DNA of 53,239 nt from Arthrobacter mangrovi (GTDB lineage: Bacteria > Actinomycetota > Actinomycetes > Actinomycetales > Micrococcaceae), in assembly GCF_026011795.1 (NCBI RefSeq), contig NZ_BRVS01000022.1:1-53239 (forward strand), given 5' to 3'. This document shows, in pieces, positions 44,068-52,045 of this stretch (its first letter is position 1; each line of letters begins with the position of its first letter). The notes below the pieces were generated by a model. The model saw only the letters and a program-made list of their open reading frames with translations. It did no database searches and was not told the DNA's origin. The translations under genes and the position numbers were made by a program.

Positions 44068-44372
44068 TGATGCGGTCCGAATCCAACCTTGTCGATTTCT
44101 TACAAACCGAAGCGGCCCTTGAAGCGGTTGCTGCAGTTGAGCATGACCGGTGGGCGCACTGGCAGCGGTACCTGCATGCTCAGTGCATCGAAGGTCAGGA
44201 TGGCAGCCTTCTCATTCCGGCGACACTCGTAGACCGGTGGAGCAGGCAACTATCCACTCCGTACTCAGAACTGAGCGATAGTGAGAAGGACAGTGACCGC
44301 GAGCAAGCCCGCGAGTACCTCGCCGCTCTGATCCGAGTCCAGCAAAATAAGGCCCGGCATTACCCGGACTGA
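44067..44372 (+). CDS. Small RyR-like domain protein
   Basis: 101-aa protein made of one RyR-like (ryanodine receptor repeat) domain. The pattern is VAAVEHDRWAHWQRYLHAQC, then LIPATLVDRWSRQLSTPYSEL and SEKDSDREQAREYL, matching the family's (E)HxxW helix and PxxxLxxxEKxxDR helix. In bacteria RyR domains occur in conflict systems and phages and are proposed to bind nucleotide signals. ATG 44067 overlaps the caspase stop (TGATG); the next ATG 44070 is equally possible. As a free-standing partner of a TIR and a caspase-like protein, it could be the sensor, a sponge for the signal, or an activator of the protease. Confidence 0.75.
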   Translation: MMRSESNLVDFLQTEAALEAVAAVEHDRWAHWQRYLHAQCIEGQDGSLLIPATLVDRWSRQLSTPYSELSDSEKDSDREQAREYLAALIRVQQNKARHYPD

Positions 44373-44475
44373 GAGCTCTGCTCGCTATTGCATTGAACTG
44401 GATTTGGAACGGTGCTGGGGTAGCACAGCACCGGAGCGAAGATTAACCAGCAAATTGTCATAAGGATTCAGCGAA

Positions 44476-45188
44476 ATGCAGCAGGACAACGTTGCCTACT
44501 GGACCGTCGTTGCACAAATCGTTCCTGTGCTTGGTTTAGCAGCCGTCGTTGAAATCCGTCTTATTCGCTGGCACAAGCTCCTACCTCTCAGGCGATACGG
44601 TCTAGGCTTCTTTGCCTCGTCCGTGCTCTTGGCCTAGGTTATGCCGGCGTCACATCCTTGCAGGTGCTACTGGGAGAATCACAGGGCCTCGACTTCCCCT
44701 TCACGCGAAAGCTTGCCTTCTGGGCCATGTACTTCGGGCTTTTCGGTGTCATGGTTCTTCCAGCGACTCAGCTGTGGCTGGTGGTATTCGCCGATTTCTC
44801 ATGGAGAGGTGTGTTCCAGCTGCTGCGCCTGGGGGCCCGAAGGCGCAAGTCCCGCCAGCAGCATAAGAAACTCGCGCAGAATATCGCCACGCTAAGGGAT
44901 ATGAGAGCTGGGCTCCGACTGGAGATGGCGGAGCACGTCATTAGGAATCCGGACCGGACTTTCGTTGCCCGTGATGGTCGTGTATCCCTAGCCCCAGGCA
45001 ATCCCTATTCGGCTGGCGTGAAAGAACAGCTTGAGAAGCTAACCCAGACCATCGAGGGATGGGAACAGGAGTTGGAGAATTGGGAAAGGGACGCAGCCGC
45101 CGAGATGAGTGATTTCATTCGGGTGAGCGGGAGCGCTTCGAAGGAGACAACTAAGAAGCTTCGCCAATACCAAGCGGGCTGGAAGTAG
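44476..45188 (+). pseudogene. Multi-TM membrane protein, frameshifted
   Basis: A membrane protein split over two frames. The first (44476-44637) encodes YWTVVAQIVPVLGLAAVVEI and LGFFASSVLLA and stops at TAG; the second frame carries on with LGLGYAGVTSLQVLL, WAMYFGLFGVMVLPATQLWL and a hydrophilic tail with a coiled-coil stretch (KEQLEKLTQTIEGWEQELEN). Joined near 44625 they give about three membrane segments and a cytoplasmic domain of about 120 residues. AAGGA lies 9 bases before ATG 44476, so the start is good. It follows the RyR-like gene by 103 bases on the same strand. It may be a membrane effector of the system, broken by a recent shift or a sequence error. Confidence 0.6.
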
Positions 45189-45483
45189 TATTTGTCCCGG
45201 CCTACCCCAAACCGGACGCGGTGCAAAGCCGTGTCAAAGGCAGAGCGAGCCATATGGACAACAGACGACCATTTCCTCTTCAACCTTCACCTTCGATCGG
45301 CGAACAACATATTGTGTGACTCGCAACGGTAAATGGCGGTCTTTGTGCAGCGCTATTTGTCACCTCGCAGCCCGCAAGGGGATCGACTACCAGAAGGCCC
45401 TCTAACGCGCCCCCCTGCGATGAGGCTGCCCATCGACACCGGTGCCTGAGGTTTTTGGAAGCTCAGTTGTCTAAGATCTCGCC
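45189..45483. other. Gene-free stretch
   Basis: 295 bases with lower GC than the rest and no gene seen. Confidence 0.4.
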
Positions 45484-46023
45484 ATGAAGCAATGGGTCCG
45501 ACTGCATCCCCGGTGGGCAACGGCACTGGCGTTGCTTGTTGAGTGGTTGATCCTGGCGGTTGTCTTCCTGCTTTTCGGGCGTCCGTTACTAGACGCGAGC
45601 ATCGAATCAGGAATGTGGACCGCAGCTTCTGGCATAGTGTGGGCGTTCGAATCTCGGCGATCTCGCAGGACAGCAGCCCGCCTCGACGAGCATGGCCAAG
45701 TTCTGGCCTATGTGCGTTACCCCGACTCGCGTCCGGGCTCCCTCAGCGGAATCTGGAATATGGGCATCGCGACGCCTCAGGTTGGATGGATCGACTTTCA
45801 GCCCGCCGTGTATGACACCTTAGAACCATCGGGGCGCCCCATGAAGATCCAGGTTCTGGAGGTGCGTCCCGAGCGCCGGGCTATCAGCGGCAGGGAGCGG
45901 AAGTACGTCTCTGGCCTGGGGAACCAGGCTATGACTGTGGTGACAGAGACAGGCAGAGTGGAGATCGCGGGTGACCCTGATTCACTAGACAAGCTCGCCG
46001 ACGCAGCAAAGCGACGACCGTGA
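45484..46023 (+). CDS. Membrane protein with possible PH-like domain
   Basis: 179-aa protein. Two closely spaced N-terminal membrane segments (ATALALLVEWLILAVVFLLFG and a weaker one near 40-55) are followed by a cytoplasmic, strand-rich part (about 70-179): LAYVRYPDSRPGSLSGIW, VGWIDFQPAVYDTLE, KIQVLEVRPERR, AMTVVTETGRVEIAG. The strand spacing resembles PH-like domains of actinobacterial membrane proteins such as DUF2550, but I cannot confirm it. ATG 45484 has no clear ribosome site; the TAAGAT box at 45472-45477 ends six bases before it and suggests a leaderless transcript. It may be unrelated to the TIR operon. Confidence 0.6.
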   Translation: MKQWVRLHPRWATALALLVEWLILAVVFLLFGRPLLDASIESGMWTAASGIVWAFESRRSRRTAARLDEHGQVLAYVRYPDSRPGSLSGIWNMGIATPQVGWIDFQPAVYDTLEPSGRPMKIQVLEVRPERRAISGRERKYVSGLGNQAMTVVTETGRVEIAGDPDSLDKLADAAKRRP

Positions 46024-46407
46024 CTCCCGAGCACAAAGAGCACGGTCCGCCGTCGAGCTGGCTAACGTCCATGCGACCTCTCAGTCCATTTGTGCTGCTT
46101 GGATGCACGTTTAGGCCGCACGATGAAAAAAGCACGCAAGATGCCCTATCCGTGCCGTTGCTGAGTCTCGAAATACAACCGGTTATCAGGACTGGGCGCC
46201 GGCCGACTGGTGGTGTCGCGTAGCCGCGGTTACTTTGGGGCTAGGTTGTCTCATCAATGAGTCTCACGCTCCTATTCCCAGCTATAGCGGACCTGGGCCT
46301 TTGTTTGGACAGGCCGGACGGACGGGTGAACAGGCAGAACGCTGCCCGTCTCCCGGAGCCTCTGTCGACGGGTAGGCGTTTCACCCAGGGTGCGGGGCGG
46401 TGCGGGT
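46024..46407. other. Gene-free stretch
   Basis: 384 bases between convergent genes. No gene or strong hairpin recognised. Confidence 0.4.
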
Positions 46408-47967
46408 TTAGTCCCGTAAAGGGTCTTCGGCGGCGTCTGGCGTCCAGGGAATGGCCCATTCCAGTCGGGTGGTGTTGTCTGCGGTCTTCGTCATGTGCAG
46501 TGTGTGCCGGGCGGCGCCGGTTTGTGCGGCCAGGGCCGTGAGGCCGATCGCGGGTCCGTTGGTTTCGAGGCCGAGCCGCAGCAGGCGGTCCTGGAGTGCG
46601 GCAGATACACGCAGATCCGCGATGTCCCCGGTCTTGGCCGCGTGCGCGAGGGCGTGCCGGAGCACGGATAAAAGGTGATCGGCGGCGGGGCTGGCAGAGG
46701 CGGCGTCGAGGTCGCCGCTGAGGTCTACGGTGGTCCTGAGGCCGGAAGCAGGGGGCGTGTCGGATATGGTGCGCAGGATCTGCCGGCTGAGCGGTTCCGC
46801 GTCGGCGGGTTCGGGTGCCAGCGCGTAGATTGCAGCTCTAAGTTCGGTGATCGCGTGGTCGATCTCCGAGGTCAGGGCGCTGATCCGCTGACGGGCCTCG
46901 TCCTCGTTGGCGAATCGGCGCAGGCTCTGCAGGCCCAGGCCTGCCGCGAACAAGCGCTGGATGACCAGGTCGTTGAGTTCCCCGGCGAGCCGGTCGCGTT
47001 CGGCGCTTAGCGCGTGCGCCTCCCGCAGGCGTTCGGCGCGGGCCAGTTCCACGGTCAGGGCGGCCTGCTCGGAGAACGCGGCGGCCATGTCGAGGTCAAC
47101 CGGTGAGAAGTCTTCGGCCCCGGGGCTGCGGAACAGCAGGAGGAGTCCGGGTGGTTCCCCGGGAAGGTGTAGGGGGACGAGGGCGCACCTAGCCGATGCC
47201 GGGTGCGCGGGACCCAGCCAGTGCACGCTCGTGCCTAGGATGGGCCGGTCGGTTGCCGGAAAGCTATCTGCCGGTCTGTCTGCAGCCGGCAGATCTCTGC
47301 CGACGTAAAGCTCGCGGTTTGTCCCGGCTGCTGCCCGACAGCGCAGCCCGCCCCCGCTGGTAGGTGCCGCGGCCAGGACGAGCTCGGCGTGTCCGGCGTT
47401 CAGGGCCTGTTCGGTGATTAGCCGGAGAACGTCTCCTTCCCTTGGAAGCCGCCGGGGAAGTTCCATGATCGATGCCAGCCAGTGCCTGCGGCGCCAGGCG
47501 CTATCGATCGCGGCGCCGGCCAGTCCGGCCAGGTCGCCGGCCGATTCTTCAGCCTGGCTGCCAATGCCTGCTTCAGGATGCAAATCCGCCAGGTACAGGT
47601 AGGCGTAGAGGGCTCTGCGCGTCCGGACGGGCAGCCTGAGGATCCCGGCACCGCCGGCCGCCTGACCTGAAGCTGTGTTATCCCACGAAGCCACGAGATC
47701 TTCTGGCCGCAGGACCCCGGACCCGGCCGCTGCTCCGCCGGCAGCAGCGATGAAGCGGCCGGTGTCCCGGCCGTTGGCGGCACCAAAATCCAGCAACCCG
47801 TAGCCGGCTCCGGTCCGGCGGCAGGCGACCCGGACTAGTCGCTGCAGGATGGCGCGAAGGCTGAGCTCTTCGGCTCCGTCGGCGGCGGAATCAAGCAGGC
47901 CGGCGATCCGGGCACGGGCGTCAATCAGCCCGTCTGTACGATCGGTCACATCACCATGTTCGCCCAT
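46408..47967 (-). CDS. DevS-like GAF kinase without phosphoacceptor His
   Basis: About 519-523 aa. Two GAF-like domains (about 40-165 and 185-320) precede a HisKA_3-type dimerisation region, AERDRLAGELNDLVIQRLF. In DevS/DosT the same place reads LHDxVIQRLF; here the phosphoacceptor His is Asn (about residue 336). The ATPase part (about 400-500) also lacks a clear DxGxG box. The protein probably cannot autophosphorylate; it may act as a ligand sensor or partner. Starts: GTG 47979 or ATG 47967; no ribosome site decides. Convergent with the plus-strand genes. A DevR-like regulator lacking its normal Asp lies at 6.25 kb. Confidence 0.75.
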   Translation of the reverse strand: MGEHGDVTDRTDGLIDARARIAGLLDSAADGAEELSLRAILQRLVRVACRRTGAGYGLLDFGAANGRDTGRFIAAAGGAAAGSGVLRPEDLVASWDNTASGQAAGGAGILRLPVRTRRALYAYLYLADLHPEAGIGSQAEESAGDLAGLAGAAIDSAWRRRHWLASIMELPRRLPREGDVLRLITEQALNAGHAELVLAAAPTSGGGLRCRAAAGTNRELYVGRDLPAADRPADSFPATDRPILGTSVHWLGPAHPASARCALVPLHLPGEPPGLLLLFRSPGAEDFSPVDLDMAAAFSEQAALTVELARAERLREAHALSAERDRLAGELNDLVIQRLFAAGLGLQSLRRFANEDEARQRISALTSEIDHAITELRAAIYALAPEPADAEPLSRQILRTISDTPPASGLRTTVDLSGDLDAASASPAADHLLSVLRHALAHAAKTGDIADLRVSAALQDRLLRLGLETNGPAIGLTALAAQTGAARHTLHMTKTADNTTRLEWAIPWTPDAAEDPLRD

Positions 47968-48115
47968 CAAGGGCGTCACCGGAAAAGACGAGCCAGCCGG
48001 GGGACCTGCCGGTCCCGCGTTTTTATCCGGTCAGCGGATTGCATTACTGTCCCTGTCCCTGGTCGAGGGCTTTGCCTCGTCGCGGCGTCTGCCGTGGGTT
48101 GAGCGTGTTTTTGAG

Positions 48116-48688
48116 TTAGGGAGTTCGTTGGACAATCCGATACACCGTGCTGCGGGCAACCTTGAACAGTTCCGCGATCTCCGTGGTCGTGTGGTTGCCT
48201 CCCTTATATAGGGAGACAAGGTGGGCTTCCTGACTCTTGGAGAGCTTGGGCTGCTTACCGCGGAGCCGGCCTTTGGCCTTGGCGACCTGCATGCCTTCAC
48301 GCGTACGGGCGCGGATGAGGTCGGCTTCGAACTCGGCGACCATCGCCAGGACGTTAAAGAGGAGCCGGCCGACCGGATCCGAGGGGTCATGGACGGAGCC
48401 GCCGATGCTGAGCTTCACTTCCTTCTTCGTCAGCTCTTCGACAATGTCCCGGGCATCGGGGACAGAGCGGGCGAGCCGGTCAAGCTTCGTCACGACCAGG
48501 GTGTCGCCGTCGCGGACCGCGGCAATCGCCTCGCGCAATCCAGGGCGGGCGCGATTCGTTCCGGTCAGCCCGTGGTCGGTGTAGATCCGATCCTCGGGGA
48601 CACCGAGGGCAGCTAGCCCGTTGCGCTGGGCTGTGAGGTCCTGCTGATTAGTTGAAACCCGGGCGTATCCGACGAGGTGTGCAGTCAC
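48116..48688 (-). CDS. Serine recombinase (resolvase/invertase)
   Basis: 190-aa small serine recombinase. The nucleophile Ser is in GYARVSTNQQD; the Arg motif is KLDRLARSV; the E helix MVAEFEADLIRART leads to a C-terminal helix-turn-helix (TTTEIAELFKVARSTVYRIVQ). Resolvases of this size act on res sites next to their gene. It is adjacent to the IS30 element but belongs to another family; no Tn3-type transposase is in the window, so it is probably a remnant or a stand-alone resolvase. Upstream (48689-48823) are AT-richer bases that could hold a res site. Confidence 0.9.
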   Translation of the reverse strand: MTAHLVGYARVSTNQQDLTAQRNGLAALGVPEDRIYTDHGLTGTNRARPGLREAIAAVRDGDTLVVTKLDRLARSVPDARDIVEELTKKEVKLSIGGSVHDPSDPVGRLLFNVLAMVAEFEADLIRARTREGMQVAKAKGRLRGKQPKLSKSQEAHLVSLYKGGNHTTTEIAELFKVARSTVYRIVQRTP

Positions 48689-48823
48689 CCGACTGAGTGT
48701 AGCGGTTGGGGCACCTTAACCGGGCTTTTTAACGGGCGGGGTATATGCGAATCGACGAGCCCAGTAGTTGTATGGAATTTTCTTCGGCAGGGGAGCGGCG
48801 ATCGAGTATTGCGGTGAAGGACC

Positions 48824-50061
48824 GGTGAATTCATGCGGTCGTTGCAACGAGGGGCACTTCGGGGTCCAACAGTAGCCGCTGCATGGCTTGTGCGGGGCTG
48901 ATTCCGCCGAGAATCTTGCGGGGCCGGTCGTTCAGTTCGGCTGCAACTTCCAGCAGACGCTCCGGGGCGTGGACGGACAGGTCGGTCCCTTTGGGGAAGT
49001 ACTGCCGCAGCAAGCCGTTGGCGTTTTCGTTGGAGCCGCGTTGCCAAGGACTGTGCGGGTCACAGAAATAGATGTCCATCTTCGTAGCCAGGGTGATCTC
49101 CCGGTGCCTGGCCAGCTCGGTGCCCTGATCCCAGGTCAGGGACTTGCGCAGGTGTGTCGGGAGGGTGGCAATCACGGCCAGGAGCGCGTCGCGGACGGCC
49201 GGGGCGCCGTGGTCATCAGGGAGATGGACGAGCATCACGTAGCGGGTCTTGCGTTCGACCAAAGTGGCGATGGCCGACCGGCAGTTCGAGCCAAGAACTA
49301 GATCGCCCTCCCAATGCCCGGGCACGGCACGGTCAGCGACCTCGGCAGGGCGTTCACTGATCAGGACCATGTCAGGGATCTTTGATGGGCGTTTTCCGGT
49401 GCGTCCGCGCGGCCGCCTCACCGCGCGGCCGGTGCGCAGATGCTGGTGCAGGCCGGTGCGCAGCCCGCCGCGCCCCTGAACAAACAGGGCCTGGTAGATG
49501 GTTTCGTGGGAGACCCGCATCCGGCTCTGGTCGGGAAAATTTTCATCGAGGTGGAGACTGATCTGCTCCGGGCTCCATTTCACGCACAGTTTGGTCTGCA
49601 CCAGTAATGCCAGCTCGGGATAGTCAAACTTACTGGCCTTCGGCCGGCGTCCGCGGAACTCTGCCCGCTTCTGCGCGGCATAAGGAGCATAGGCATTACG
49701 GGTGCTGCCGTTTCGACGCAGCTCACGGCTTACGGTTGAAGCCGACCTCCCGATCCCGAGGGCAATCGAACGCACCGAGGCACCGGACAACCGCAGATCT
49801 GCGATCTGCAAGCGTTCATCCAATGACAGATACCGCCCGGAGGGTTTGAGGCGTCTCCGCGGTATTCGTCCGCCGGTTGCCAGGCGCCAACGCCGCCCTG
49901 TTTGTCTGTTCACACCCACAGCATCACACGCCGCAGTCAATGTGGAACCCCCGGCCATCAACACCCAAAACGCGGCCCGCATACCCGCCAAATCCCGTCG
50001 GGAAACCATACACAACACCTCACATCAAAACGCGGCGTTGCGACGACCCTTTGAACTCGCC
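48824..50061 (-). mobile_element. IS30-family insertion sequence
   Basis: About 1238 bp. Imperfect 26-bp terminal repeats at 48824-48849 and 50036-50061: the left end begins GGTGAATTCATGCGGTCG, the right end, read inward, GGCGAGTTCAAAGGGTCG. A single transposase gene fills it. A 2-3 bp target duplication is expected for the family; the flanks ACC and ACT do not match exactly, so the ends could be off by a base or two. No gene seems to be interrupted. Confidence 0.8.
48831..50018 (-). CDS. IS30-family transposase
   Basis: 395-aa DDE transposase, full length. The N-terminal HTH region includes YLSLDERLQIADLRLSGASV and ALGIGRSASTVSRELRRNG. The catalytic triad can be placed in GHWEGDLVLG (first Asp), LTWDQGTELA (second Asp) and QRGSNENANGLLRQYFPKGT (Glu). 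All motifs are present and no frameshift is seen, so the element may be active. The start is GTG/ATG near 50018 inside the right terminal repeat region. Confidence 0.92.
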   Translation of the reverse strand: MLCMVSRRDLAGMRAAFWVLMAGGSTLTAACDAVGVNRQTGRRWRLATGGRIPRRRLKPSGRYLSLDERLQIADLRLSGASVRSIALGIGRSASTVSRELRRNGSTRNAYAPYAAQKRAEFRGRRPKASKFDYPELALLVQTKLCVKWSPEQISLHLDENFPDQSRMRVSHETIYQALFVQGRGGLRTGLHQHLRTGRAVRRPRGRTGKRPSKIPDMVLISERPAEVADRAVPGHWEGDLVLGSNCRSAIATLVERKTRYVMLVHLPDDHGAPAVRDALLAVIATLPTHLRKSLTWDQGTELARHREITLATKMDIYFCDPHSPWQRGSNENANGLLRQYFPKGTDLSVHAPERLLEVAAELNDRPRKILGGISPAQAMQRLLLDPEVPLVATTA

Positions 50062-50168
50062 ACTGGCTTATGCGACTCGCAGGCGATCAACTCCCAACCT
50101 TGAGAAGGGATAGGTCTTGTTGTCTCCGGCCATGAACGCCGCTAACCTCCTTCCGCTACGGTCCCGCC

Positions 50169-50819
50169 TCAGCGACGGGCGGGGAGGATCGTCGTCGTGA
50201 CGGCCACGGCCTGCGGCGTGCGGGGGACGGAACTGAAGCCGAAGCCCACGGGCGGATCCACCGGCGCGAGGGGCCCGAGGCCGGCCCCGTTCCAGCTCAC
50301 CGTGGCGCGCTCGACGCTACGGATGGAGCGCACGCCATAGTACTCCCGACGTCCGCCTCCGGCGGTCCCGGCGGTGGCCACCCCCGGGAGCAGGATGCCC
50401 GCGGCGCGGTTCACTGCTGCCAGCCACGCCGGGTGGACGGCGATCCGGGCGGGGACCAGTTGCAGCATCCGGCCCAACGCTGTCACGGGGCCCAGGTCGG
50501 CGCGCAGCTCCAGCGGGCCTCCGGAAACGCGGAGGACCAGTGCGGCGGTCCCGGGTCCGTTCCCCGGTTCCGCGCTCCGTTCGCCGGCGGGGCTCAGGCT
50601 GGCGTCCAGCGGCGCCACCACCACGTCGTCGAAGCGGTAGGTCGCGGACACATAGTCGGCCACCGCCCGGTTGGGGGCGAGCAGTGTCCGCAGCCCGTCG
50701 CGGCCCTCGATCATGACGTCCGTGAAGGCGCCGAGCGGTGAGTCCATCCAGTGCCCGACCACCAGTCGGCGACCCGTGCTGGTGCCCAGACCCGCGATGA
50801 ACCCTGCAAAGCGTTCCAT
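50169..50819 (-). CDS. Conserved hypothetical protein (216 aa)
   Basis: 216-aa protein, no function recognised. The sequence is strand-rich, with an N-terminal part GRRLVVGHWMDSPLGAFTDV and VMIEGRDGLRTLLAPN, and a hydrophobic-basic C terminus. No membrane segment, no catalytic signature. The pattern suggests a soluble beta-rich fold like those of small-molecule binding or AttH-like proteins, but this is a guess. ATG 50819 is the only good start. Stop at 50169 lies beside the IS30 element. Confidence 0.6.
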   Translation of the reverse strand: MERFAGFIAGLGTSTGRRLVVGHWMDSPLGAFTDVMIEGRDGLRTLLAPNRAVADYVSATYRFDDVVVAPLDASLSPAGERSAEPGNGPGTAALVLRVSGGPLELRADLGPVTALGRMLQLVPARIAVHPAWLAAVNRAAGILLPGVATAGTAGGGRREYYGVRSIRSVERATVSWNGAGLGPLAPVDPPVGFGFSSVPRTPQAVAVTTTILPARR

Positions 50820-50851
50820 CCGGCTACCGTACGGCTCCGGTGGGCCCCTGC

Positions 50852-51049
50852 TCAGGCGATGGCCTCGAAGGTGAGGCCGTACGGCACGTTGTCGCTGAGT
50901 TCGACACTGAACTGTCCCGGGCCTGTCCTAGTGACGAGGATGCCGGGACCGCCTTGCTGACAGGCCAGATGCAGAAGTTCTTCGACGACGTCGTTAAGGA
51001 GTTTGTCTGCCTCCTCGGCGCTGGTTGCGCTGATGTGTTGCCGCGTCAT
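50852..51049 (-). CDS. Small protein with VPYGxTxE tail
   Basis: 65-aa protein: a helical N-terminal half (ATSAEEADKLLNDVVEELLHLA) and a strand-like C-terminal half with SVELSDNVPYGLTFEAIA. The start ATG 51049 is preceded by GGAAGGA about 9 bases upstream; ATG 51067 would add six residues. The C-terminal motif recurs in the protein at 51727-51999, so the two are probably paralogues. Function unknown. Confidence 0.55.
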   Translation of the reverse strand: MTRQHISATSAEEADKLLNDVVEELLHLACQQGGPGILVTRTGPGQFSVELSDNVPYGLTFEAIA

Positions 51050-51107
51050 GGGTCGTAGTCCTTCCATAGGGGGAGCTGGGAGGTGCTTGGCTGATCGGCT
51101 TGATCGT

Positions 51108-51317
51108 TCAGATCTCGTATCGGAAGATGAGGCACTCGTCGGTGGAGATCATTCTGCGTTCCCCGGTGCGCACTTCCCGGATCCAGACGATGTTAAGCTG
51201 CGGCATCGTGTCTTCGACGTATCCACTGCGGGGAACGTACCCGCTCCTGTGGACGTCGATGCGGTCCCCGGGGCGGAGGACGGCGGAGTCGAAAGCACTG
51301 CCGGTGCTGTCTGTCAT
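51108..51317 (-). CDS. Small basic-acidic hypothetical protein (69 aa)
   Basis: 69-aa protein, strand-rich: LRPGDRIDVHRSGYVP, then LNIVWIREVRTGERRMIS. The look is that of a small beta-barrel (SH3-like) protein, but no family is recognised. ATG 51317 has AAAGG about 13 bases upstream. It sits between the two VPYG proteins on the same strand. Confidence 0.5.
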   Translation of the reverse strand: MTDSTGSAFDSAVLRPGDRIDVHRSGYVPRSGYVEDTMPQLNIVWIREVRTGERRMISTDECLIFRYEI

Positions 51318-51726
51318 GGTGCCATTGCCTTTCTGTAGGCCGGTGCCGGCGAGGCGGGGTGGGTGTGGTGGTATCTGTCGGAGGCGCAGCCGTCAAAAGC
51401 AGAGGTGACAGGGGGCTTCGGGGCGACCCATGCGATCCAGGGCCCGGGGCAGGACGCCGTGGCCAAGGTCCTGCCCCGGTGGAACCCGTGCGGAAGTTTC
51501 CAGCGACGGAGCGGTTCGCGCGGCAGCGGCGGAGCCTGGCCGTCGGTATAAACGTTGCTGTGTCCGACGCTGGATCCGGACCCCTGTAGGGGGATAGGAA
51601 TCCGGATCCAGCGTGGCTGCCGGGTAGTGACCGGCGGAACGGTCGCCTGGGGAACACCTGCAGGGGTAATGGTGGCGGTGTCCGTGGCGGAGGCGCCCGT
51701 CTCCGACGGCGCCGAGTCAGGCGCCG
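51318..51726. other. Gene-free stretch with palindrome
   Basis: 409 bases with no convincing gene. It holds the nested palindrome at 51568-51613. Confidence 0.4.
51568..51613 (+). repeat. Nested palindrome
   Basis: Perfect 13-bp arms, CGCTGGATCCGGA (51568-51580) and TCCGGATCCAGCG (51601-51613), around 20 bases that themselves contain CCCCT/AGGGG. It could be a terminator or a protein-binding site. Confidence 0.6.
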
Positions 51727-51999
51727 TCAGGTCTCGGTAGGGTGCGGGGTGTGGCAGCGGGGTATTCCTAGGGGGGAAATTCCGGGCTTGTTCCGCTCAT
51801 AGGTCATGCCGTAGGGAACCTCAGGGCTTACGGCGACGGATAGGCAGCATGGCGGTGTCGGGTAATTCGTACGGTATCTTCCACCGGAAACGGCCGGGGA
51901 CCGGACTTCTTTATGGGCGGTCTGCAGCTGGTTCTGGAGGGCACTCCAGGCGCTACCGGCAGCTGCCTTGAGGGTGATTTTGCAACGGTGGTGTGTCAC
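51727..51999 (-). CDS. Possible paralogue with VPYGxTxE motif
   Basis: Predicted 90-aa protein of uncertain reality. The C-terminal half has LSVAVSPEVPYGMTYERNK, closely resembling SVELSDNVPYGLTFEAI of the gene at 50852; the N-terminal half is helical (KAAAGSAWSALQNQLQTAHKE). About 20 residues trail beyond the shared motif, perhaps after loss of the original stop. ATG 51999 has no clear ribosome site. Confidence 0.4.
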   Translation of the reverse strand: MTHHRCKITLKAAAGSAWSALQNQLQTAHKEVRSPAVSGGRYRTNYPTPPCCLSVAVSPEVPYGMTYERNKPGISPLGIPRCHTPHPTET

Positions 52000-52045
52000 G
52001 CAACGTCGTTTCTGGGTCAGGGGCTAGAGGCCGCGGTAGCAGGTG

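Noticed and set aside
48116-48688. Serine resolvase as the recombinase of the cassette motif
   Set aside because: It is 20 kb from the nearest motif, no motif copy lies beside it, and resolvases of this size usually act on paired res sites. Not excluded, but unsupported.
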